A DNA stretch of 64,000 nt from Thermosipho affectus. Its GTDB lineage: Bacteria; Thermotogota; Thermotogae; Thermotogales; Fervidobacteriaceae. Each line of letters opens with the position of its first letter. Within the stretch, counting starts at the first letter, position 1. The notes below the pieces were generated by a model, which ran no database searches, was not told the DNA's origin, and saw only the letters and a program-made list of their open reading frames with translations. Shown one piece after another: positions 58,363 through 64,000 of the stretch. Location of the stretch: positions 1 to 64,000 of the forward strand of contig NZ_LBFC01000007.1 in assembly GCF_001990485.1 (NCBI RefSeq), in the 5' to 3' direction. Both the position numbers and the translations under genes were made by a program.

Positions 58363-59010
58363 ATGAGCATTCTAAAAGTTCTAGGCCCCGTTATGGTTGG
58401 CCCATCAAGTTCCCATACATTAGGAGCACTAAAAATTGCAAGATTTACTTACAAATTGTTAAACGGAATCCCAGAAGAAGTCACATTTATACTACACGGT
58501 TCATTTTCAAAAACTCACAAAGGCCATGGCACCGACAGAGCTTTACTTGCTGGTATTATGGGATTTAAACAAGATGATCCACGAATAAAACATGCATTTG
58601 AAATTGCAAATGAAAAAAAATTAAAATATTCTTTTGCAATCGAAGACCTTGGAGATGTCCATCCAAATACCGTTAAAATAAAATGTCTAAAAGACAATAT
58701 ATTACATGAAATTGAAGGTTCTTCAATAGGTGGTGGAGACATAAAAATTACAAGTATAGATTCTGTTCCATGTAACCTTTCTTGGGATTTTGATACATTA
58801 ATTATTGTAAATAAAGATGTGCCTAAAGCTCTGGAAAAAATTTTGGATACGATTAAAGTTAATGTCGCAAATCTTTATCTTAGAAGAATCAACGCACTCC
58901 TTGAAAGGGCATTGACAATTATTGAGTTAGATGAACCTATTAACAATATAAACGAAATAAAAGCACTTTCTTGGGTATACGAATGCTACTTTGTTAGGAG
59001 GGACGATTAA
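58363..59010 (+). CDS. sdaAB: L-serine dehydratase, beta subunit (Fe-S type)
   Basis: Part of the oxygen-sensitive enzyme that converts L-serine to pyruvate and ammonia. The 215-residue protein has the family start LKVLGPVMVGPSSSHTLGALKIA and the middle FKTHKGHGTDRALLAGIMGF-type region (SKTHKGHGTDRALL). The C-terminal part is the ACT-like segment of the beta subunit. It ends with TAA that shares one A with the ATG of sdaAA (TAATG), so both are coupled. Confidence 0.95.
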   Translation: MSILKVLGPVMVGPSSSHTLGALKIARFTYKLLNGIPEEVTFILHGSFSKTHKGHGTDRALLAGIMGFKQDDPRIKHAFEIANEKKLKYSFAIEDLGDVHPNTVKIKCLKDNILHEIEGSSIGGGDIKITSIDSVPCNLSWDFDTLIIVNKDVPKALEKILDTIKVNVANLYLRRINALLERALTIIELDEPINNINEIKALSWVYECYFVRRDD

Positions 59011-59870
59011 TGAATACTTGGAATGAAATACTTGAAATGTCAAAAACTATGCCACTTCCAGACGTAATTTTAACTATCGAGATGCTAGAATATGGTACTG
59101 ATCCACAAGAAACAAAAGAAAAAATAGGAAAAATTTTAAATGTAATTTTAGAGGAATCAAAGGAACAATTTGGGAAAAAACAAAAAACTTTAACGGGATT
59201 AACAGGAGACAATGCATATAAATTCAAAAATTACTCACCAAAGTTAATGGGAAAATTTAACTATATTGCCACAATAACAGCACTTTCTATATCTGAGAGT
59301 AATGCCTCTATGGGAAGAATCGCAGCATGCCCCACTGCTGGGGCTTCTGGAATTATCCCAGGAGTATTCTATGCTCTACACTTAACTTTTAAACCAGATT
59401 TTGAAAAATTACTTAACGCATTTATTGTAGCGGGCGGAATAGGAAACGTAATAGCTAGAAAAGCTACACTTTCTGGAGCGGCAGGCGGTTGCCAAGCGGA
59501 AATTGGAAGTGCAGCCGCAATGGCAGCAGGCGGTCTTTCCTATTTTTTCTCCGAAGATGAAAAAATAACCGGTAACGCAGCTGCATTAGCACTTAAATCA
59601 TTAATGGGATTAGTCTGCGATCCAGTAGGAGGTTTCGTTGAAGTCCCTTGCGTAAAAAGAAATGGAAATATAGTAAACCTTGCAATTTCAAGCGCAGAAT
59701 TAGCACTAAGCGGTATCAAAAGCGTTATACCTCTTGATGAAGTCGTCGAAGCAATGTACAAAGTTGGAAAAAGCCTTCCAGAAACACTCCGTGAAACAGG
59801 CGAAGGGGGAATCGCTGCAACAAAAACAGCAGCCACTTTATTGGAAAATATCTTCAAAAAATTTCATTAA
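59010..59870 (+). CDS. sdaAA: L-serine dehydratase, alpha subunit (Fe-S type)
   Basis: Catalytic subunit carrying the [4Fe-4S] cluster. The 286-residue protein has the three cluster cysteines in AACPTAGASGIIPG, GLVCDPVGGFVE and VPCVKRNGN. SLPETLRETGEGGIAATKTA is the typical C-terminal block. Length is normal. With sdaAB and the adjacent por genes, it supports use of serine as a source of pyruvate in fermentation. Confidence 0.96.
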   Translation: MNTWNEILEMSKTMPLPDVILTIEMLEYGTDPQETKEKIGKILNVILEESKEQFGKKQKTLTGLTGDNAYKFKNYSPKLMGKFNYIATITALSISESNASMGRIAACPTAGASGIIPGVFYALHLTFKPDFEKLLNAFIVAGGIGNVIARKATLSGAAGGCQAEIGSAAAMAAGGLSYFFSEDEKITGNAAALALKSLMGLVCDPVGGFVEVPCVKRNGNIVNLAISSAELALSGIKSVIPLDEVVEAMYKVGKSLPETLRETGEGGIAATKTAATLLENIFKKFH

Positions 59871-59994
59871 CAGTATTTATTTATAAATATTATATTTTTC
59901 CACAATCTTACAACAATTTACAACATATATTTTATATGTTAAAATTTTATATGATAAAAATTCAACAAATATTAAGAAAAAAAGGGGGGGTAGT
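59871..59994. other. Promoter-bearing gap before the DUF4912 gene
   Basis: 124 bases, very AT-rich. It holds a TGATAAAAA element near 59951 that resembles the local -10 pattern, and a very strong Shine-Dalgarno AAGGGGGGG before the ATG at 59995. No terminator is evident after sdaAA. Confidence 0.4.
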
Positions 59995-60765
59995 ATGAAT
60001 GATACTAATTTAGAAAAATTAAAAAATTGGTTAAGAGAAGAAAGAACTATTCAAGAATTAAAAGCAACAGCTAAAAAATTGGGGTTAAAGGTAAAAAGAA
60101 TGATGAAAAAAAAGGAAGTTACAAAACTTATTGAAAACTATATAATCCAAAATGAAAAGATTAAAACATTTGAAAGACCTTCCTCAGCAACCTCTGCAAC
60201 ACTCCAAGAAAAAAAAGAAACACAAGAACCAGAAATAGACCTTCCAAAGTCATACAATAAAAACAGACTTGTGTTAATGCCTGTAAACCCAAACTGGATC
60301 CATGCATATTGGGATTTTAACTACGAAACACTTGAAAATATTAAGAAACTTCCTAAAGAATACAAATTAGTTCTCAGAGTATACGATGTGACATTTATAG
60401 AATTTAACGGAAAAAATGCACACAGAACCTTTGAAATTAGACTTAATATAGATATGAGAAATTACTATATAAACGTTCCCATGCCTAATGCAGATTATCT
60501 TTCAGAGATAGGTTATATTACACCAGATGGTAGTTTTTACCCATTAATACGTTCCAACGTTTGTAAAACTCCACCAAATTCACCAAGTAATAGTACAAGA
60601 GAAAGGTGGCTAGACATAAGAAAGAAAAGAAAAATTGTTACTCCTTCCGAAGGTATATTGGTAAAAGAAGTGGAAACAATCCCTGGTTCTCTTTTTAAAA
60701 GTGAAAGTAAAAATGAATTGGTTTGGGAATTATTTAGTAGATTAAGAAGCGGAAGGGGGATGTAA
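59995..60765 (+). CDS. DUF4912 domain protein with Rho-N-like N-terminus
   Basis: 256 residues. The N-terminal 45 residues (LKNWLREERTIQELKATAKKLGLKVKRMMKKKEVTKLIENY) look like a Rho N-terminal/SAP-like helical nucleic-acid-binding motif. After a linker, about 80-200 is a DUF4912 domain (NRLVLMPVNPNWIHAYWDFN, YKLVLRVYDV, ADYLSEIGYITPDGSFYPLIRSN). DUF4912 proteins are usually found next to glycan-branching enzymes, and here the GH57 gene begins 2 bases later. A carbohydrate-binding or glycogen-linked role is inferred. Confidence 0.82.
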   Translation: MNDTNLEKLKNWLREERTIQELKATAKKLGLKVKRMMKKKEVTKLIENYIIQNEKIKTFERPSSATSATLQEKKETQEPEIDLPKSYNKNRLVLMPVNPNWIHAYWDFNYETLENIKKLPKEYKLVLRVYDVTFIEFNGKNAHRTFEIRLNIDMRNYYINVPMPNADYLSEIGYITPDGSFYPLIRSNVCKTPPNSPSNSTRERWLDIRKKRKIVTPSEGILVKEVETIPGSLFKSESKNELVWELFSRLRSGRGM

Positions 60766-60767
60766 TT

Positions 60768-62375
60768 ATGCCTAAAGGAAATATTGTATTAGTATTACAC
60801 GCACACCTTCCATTTATTCATCACCCAGATCATGATTTTTTTCTTGAAGAAAATTGGCTCTTTGAAGCAATAACCGAAACATATATTCCGCTTTTAAGAA
60901 TGTTTAGAAGGTTAGAAAAGGATAATATAAAATTTAATATTACAATGTCCATAACCCCACCTTTAATGGAAATGCTTGCCAATAAAGATTTACAAGAAAA
61001 GTACATAAAGAGAATGAACAAATTAATAGAACTTGCAGAAAAAGAAGTGGAAAGAACAAAAGACGAACACCCAAAAAAACACAAGATGGCAAAATTTTAC
61101 TTAAATGATTTTAAGGAAATTCTTTACATATTTAAAGACGTATATAATGGTAACATTTTAAACGGTTTTAAAGAATTTTTAGAAAAAGATAGATTAGATA
61201 TTATTACCTGTAATGCTACCCATGGTTTTTTACCATTTATGGAACAATATCCACAAGCTATAAGGGCCCAATTGGAACAATCTATAAAAACATATGAGAG
61301 ACATCTTGGAAAACGTCCCAGGGGAATTTGGCTTGCCGAATCTGCGTACTTTTCAGGACTTGATAAATACCTTGCAGAATACGGCATAGAATATTTCTTT
61401 GTAGATTCTCATGGTTTTTGGTATGCCGATGAAAGACCAAAATATGGAGTGTATAGACCAGTAATTACTCCAAATAACGTATTTGTATTTGCAAGAGATC
61501 CAGAAAGCAGTGAACAAGTTTGGAGTGCAGAAATAGGTTATCCAGGAGATGGAAGATATAGGGAATTTTACAGAGATATAGGTTTTGATAGAGAGTTTGA
61601 ATATATAAAATCATACATTGATCCAAGTGGTGTAAGAACAAATACTGGAATCAAATATCACAAAATAACAAGCAAAGATATTCAATTAAACCAAAAAGAC
61701 TTTTACGATATTGATGAAGCAAAAGATGCGGCAAAAGGACACGCACTTGATTTTCTAAGAAAAAAAGAGTATCAATCTTCCAAACTTTTAAATTTGTTTA
61801 ATGGTTTAGAACCTATAATAGTCGCACCATTTGATGCGGAACTATTTGGGCACTGGTGGTTTGAGGGTCCCATCTTTCTTGAAGAATTTATGAGATACTC
61901 ATCTAAAAGTAAAACCATTAGGACACTAAAAGCAAAAGATGTTGTAGATATGATAGAAAAGATACAGATTGTTACACCAGCTACATCAACTTGGGGTGCT
62001 AATGGATATAACGAAGTATGGTTAAATGGAACAAATGATTGGATTTATCCCCATTTACACGAAGCAATTGAAAAAATGACAGAAGCCGCAAATCTTTATC
62101 CAAACCCGGAAAAAAATTCAAGAAAGATAAACCTAGCTTTAAATCAAATGGCAAGAGAATTAATGCTTGCACAATCAAGTGATTGGGCCTTTATTATGAC
62201 TACACGAACAAGTGTAGAATACGCTGTTAACAGAACAAAAACACATTTGAAACGTTTTCTAGATTTGTATAACATGGTTATTAGTGGTAAAATAGATATG
62301 AGAAGACTTTCACATTACAGTTGGCTTGATGATATTTTTCCGGACATTGATTACACTATGTATTTAAAGGTTTAA
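60768..62375 (+). CDS. GH57 1,4-alpha-glucan branching enzyme
   Basis: Makes alpha-1,6 branches in glycogen-like polymers. The 535-residue protein has the GH57 start LVLHAHLPFIHHPDH, the nucleophile glutamate in GIWLAESAYFSG (about 190) and the acid/base aspartate in PFDAELFGHWWFEGP (about 355). The C-terminal domain with WGANGYNEVWLNGTNDWIYPHLH and the helical bundle LNQMARELMLAQSSDWAFIMTT identifies the DUF1957 branching-enzyme branch, like T. maritima AmyC (TM1438 type). Length is normal; an amylase activity is the alternative reading. Confidence 0.92.
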   Translation: MPKGNIVLVLHAHLPFIHHPDHDFFLEENWLFEAITETYIPLLRMFRRLEKDNIKFNITMSITPPLMEMLANKDLQEKYIKRMNKLIELAEKEVERTKDEHPKKHKMAKFYLNDFKEILYIFKDVYNGNILNGFKEFLEKDRLDIITCNATHGFLPFMEQYPQAIRAQLEQSIKTYERHLGKRPRGIWLAESAYFSGLDKYLAEYGIEYFFVDSHGFWYADERPKYGVYRPVITPNNVFVFARDPESSEQVWSAEIGYPGDGRYREFYRDIGFDREFEYIKSYIDPSGVRTNTGIKYHKITSKDIQLNQKDFYDIDEAKDAAKGHALDFLRKKEYQSSKLLNLFNGLEPIIVAPFDAELFGHWWFEGPIFLEEFMRYSSKSKTIRTLKAKDVVDMIEKIQIVTPATSTWGANGYNEVWLNGTNDWIYPHLHEAIEKMTEAANLYPNPEKNSRKINLALNQMARELMLAQSSDWAFIMTTRTSVEYAVNRTKTHLKRFLDLYNMVISGKIDMRRLSHYSWLDDIFPDIDYTMYLKV

Positions 62376-62401
62376 AAATCTTTTTGTGAGGAGGGATAAA
62401 A

Positions 62402-62977
62402 GTGCCCGCAAAGTATTTTGAAATAAGATGGCACGCAAGAGCCGGTCAAGGTGCAAAGAGTGCTTCGCAAATGCTTGCTGAAGCTGCTCTTGAAATGGGA
62501 AAATACGTTCAGTCATTCCCAGAATACGGTGCTGAAAGAACTGGTGCGCCAATGAAAGCTTTCAATCGTGTTTCAGATGATCCTATCACGGTCCACAGCT
62601 CAGTTGACAACCCAGATGTTGTTATAATCATTGACGATACTATGCTTGGACAACCTATGCTAGTAGATGGGACGGATGAAAACACGGTCTTTATTGTAAA
62701 TACAGTAAAGGACATAGAATACGTAAAAGAAAAATTAGACACAAAAGGAAAAGTATGCACAATTGCCGCAACAGATATAGCACTTGAAGAATTGAAAAGA
62801 GGTATACCAAATACTGTTATGCTCGGTGCAATCGCAAAAGTTACCGGGGTTATAACTATTGAAAGTGCGGAAAAAAGAATTAGAAAAACCTTCTCCAAAA
62901 AATTCTCAGAAGAATTGGTTGAAGCAAACGTTAGGGCATTACGCCGTGGATTTGAGGAGGTGAAATGCAATGGCTGA
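62402..62977 (+). CDS. porG: Pyruvate:ferredoxin oxidoreductase gamma subunit
   Basis: Gamma subunit of the four-subunit enzyme that oxidises pyruvate to acetyl-CoA and reduces ferredoxin. The 191-residue protein starts GTG with GAGGAGGG and has WHARAGQGAKSASQMLAEAALEMGKYVQSFPEYGAERTGAPMKAFNR, the gamma signature, followed by a DNPDVVIIIDDTML segment. It overlaps porD by 8 bases. Order gamma-delta-alpha matches Thermotogales. Confidence 0.96.
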   Translation: MPAKYFEIRWHARAGQGAKSASQMLAEAALEMGKYVQSFPEYGAERTGAPMKAFNRVSDDPITVHSSVDNPDVVIIIDDTMLGQPMLVDGTDENTVFIVNTVKDIEYVKEKLDTKGKVCTIAATDIALEELKRGIPNTVMLGAIAKVTGVITIESAEKRIRKTFSKKFSEELVEANVRALRRGFEEVKCNG

Positions 62978-63302
62978 ACTCAAAGGTTGGAAAGAAATAC
63001 CAATTGGTGGTGTAATAGATAAACCGGCAACAGCTAAAGAATATCAAACAGGTACCTGGAGAGTTATTAGACCTGTCCATCAACCCGAAAATTGTATACA
63101 CTGTATGATGTGTTGGCTTTATTGTCCTGATCAAGCAATAGTAATTGAGGTTGTTGACGGAAAGCCAAAAATGAAAGGTTACAATTATTACTACTGTAAA
63201 GGGTGCGGTCTTTGCGCCAATGTTTGTCCAAAGACAAATGATAAATTACCCGAAGAAAAAAGAGCTATTGTCATGAAACCTGAAACGGAATTTCAAGATT
63301 GA
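62970..63302 (+). CDS. porD: Pyruvate:ferredoxin oxidoreductase delta (ferredoxin) subunit
   Basis: Electron-carrying delta subunit. The 110-residue protein has two [4Fe-4S] motifs: CIHCMMCWLYCPDQAI and CKGCGLCANVCPK, eight cysteines in the normal bacterial ferredoxin spacing. The N-terminal 35 residues (GWKEIPIGGVIDKPATAKEYQTGTWRVIRPVH) are typical of PorD. Overlaps porG; ends at TGA directly before the porA Shine-Dalgarno. Confidence 0.97.
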   Translation: MAELKGWKEIPIGGVIDKPATAKEYQTGTWRVIRPVHQPENCIHCMMCWLYCPDQAIVIEVVDGKPKMKGYNYYYCKGCGLCANVCPKTNDKLPEEKRAIVMKPETEFQD

Positions 63303-63315
63303 GGAGGTGTTTGAT

Positions 63316-64000
63316 GTGCCAGAAGTAAAAAATAGACAAGCTGTGACTGGAGCACAAGCAGTTGCAAATGCAATGCGTCAAATAAATCCAGATGTGGTTG
63401 CAGCGTATCCTATTACTCCACAAACTCCAGTAGTTGAATATTTTGCACAATACGTAGCCGATGGGCTTGCAGATACCGAAATGATCCCCGTTGAAAGTGA
63501 ACACAGTGCAATGAGTGCTGTTGTAGGTGCAGCTGCAGCAGGTGCAAGGGCTATGACAGCAACAGCAGCAAACGGTCTTGCACTAATGCACGAAATTGTA
63601 TATATAGCTGCTTCATCTAGATTACCAATAGTAATGCCAGTTGCAAATAGGGCACTTTCTGGACCAATTAATATCCACTGTGATCACAGTGATGCTATGG
63701 CAGAAAGAGATTCTGGTTGGATTCAACTTTGGGCAGAAAATGCTCAAGAAGCATATGATTTTACAATAATGGCAATAAGACTTGCAGAACATGAAGATAT
63801 AAGATTACCGGTAATGGTCAATTTCGATGGTTTTATTATTTCTCACGGCGTTGAAGTTGTTGATTTTCTAGATGACGAAGTAGTTAAAAAATTTGTTGGA
63901 GAACCAAAAGTAAAATATCCATTGCTTGATGTAGATAATCCTGTAACACATGGTCCATTAGATTTGTACGACTACTACTTTGAACACAAAAGACAACAAA
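63316..64000 (+). CDS. porA: Pyruvate:ferredoxin oxidoreductase alpha subunit (partial, cut by right edge)
   Basis: Only the first 228 codons are in the window. The start is the GTG 63316 (PEVKNRQAVTGAQAVANAMRQ), with GAGGAGGTG upstream; the ATG two bases earlier runs into a stop after four codons. The visible part has AAYPITPQTPVVEYFAQY, the VESEHSAMSAVVGAAAAGARAMTATAANGLALM block, GPINIHCDHSDAM and NFDGFIISHGVE, all conserved in alpha subunits. It follows porD by 13 bases; porB is expected beyond the edge. Confidence 0.95.
   Translation, partial: MPEVKNRQAVTGAQAVANAMRQINPDVVAAYPITPQTPVVEYFAQYVADGLADTEMIPVESEHSAMSAVVGAAAAGARAMTATAANGLALMHEIVYIAASSRLPIVMPVANRALSGPINIHCDHSDAMAERDSGWIQLWAENAQEAYDFTIMAIRLAEHEDIRLPVMVNFDGFIISHGVEVVDFLDDEVVKKFVGEPKVKYPLLDVDNPVTHGPLDLYDYYFEHKRQQ

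Noticed and set aside
63314-63328. ATG at 63314 as the porA start
   Set aside because: That frame stops after four codons; the GTG two bases later opens the conserved alpha subunit frame.

Overview
The window looks like chromosome from an anaerobic, AT-rich thermophile of the Thermotogales, most likely Thermosipho or a close relative. This rests on gene content and protein style rather than a database match: low G+C, Lys/Ile/Glu-rich proteins, a porG-porD-porA order for pyruvate:ferredoxin oxidoreductase, a GH57 alpha-glucan branching enzyme, a Na+-type F1Fo-ATP synthase, an L-serine dehydratase of the Fe-S type, and flagellar and chemotaxis genes. I saw no insertion sequence, prophage, CRISPR array or rRNA. 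Coding density is very high and many genes overlap by 1 to about 45 bases.

Layout. 1-6.9 kb: a sugar-type ABC solute-binding protein (-), then tex and cheW (+), priA (-), a small FmdB-type zinc ribbon protein (+) and a cold-shock protein (-). 7.2-13.2 kb (-): one operon led by a soluble multi-GAF/PAS histidine kinase, followed by panD, three unknown genes, a lipoate ligase and rsmI. 13.2-26.6 kb (-): a very long set of abutting genes: recJ, ruvX, tRNA-Arg(CCG), an Xaa-Pro peptidase, atpZ, atpI, atpBEFHAGDC, degV, a small membrane protein and hpf, ending at a strong bidirectional terminator. 26.8-32.2 kb (+): a small unknown gene, hslO, an orphan membrane histidine kinase, fhs and gdhA. 32.2-37.6 kb (-): acpP, a TPR protein, a HIT protein, purA, an exported protein and a metallo-beta-lactamase-fold hydrolase. 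37.8-46.7 kb (+): a GlmL-like protein, a Nudix protein, ispE, a Lon-family protease, trpS, an MscS channel and a chemoreceptor. 46.8-51.6 kb (+): flgM-flgN-flgK-flgL and a methyltransferase. 51.6-58.2 kb (+): a nucleotide-signalling and envelope cluster (CHASE2 adenylate cyclase, degenerate HD protein, DUF3307 membrane protein, exported FecR-domain protein, GAF-HD-GYP phosphodiesterase). 58.2-64 kb: tRNA-Gln(CUG) (-), then sdaAB-sdaAA, a DUF4912 protein with the GH57 enzyme, and porGDA, with porA cut by the right edge (+).

How the genes work together. Energy metabolism is fermentative: sugars and serine give pyruvate, Por makes acetyl-CoA and reduced ferredoxin, Gdh and Fhs link to amino-acid and C1 metabolism, and the ATP synthase appears to use Na+. 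Its c subunit has the two-carboxylate motif, and its epsilon subunit lacks the inhibitory C-terminal domain. The signalling cluster at 51.6-58.2 kb is the best candidate for an undescribed system. It pairs a predicted cAMP synthase and a predicted c-di-GMP phosphodiesterase with an exported FecR protein that probably sits in the outer envelope.

Regulation. Most promoters I can see use an extended -10 (TGR before TANAAT) placed a few bases upstream of a strong Shine-Dalgarno site, so 5' leaders should be very short. Several control signals lie inside or across genes: a terminator-like hairpin inside the methyltransferase after flgL, a hairpin over the atpD stop codon, and the tex stop codon inside the cheW promoter.
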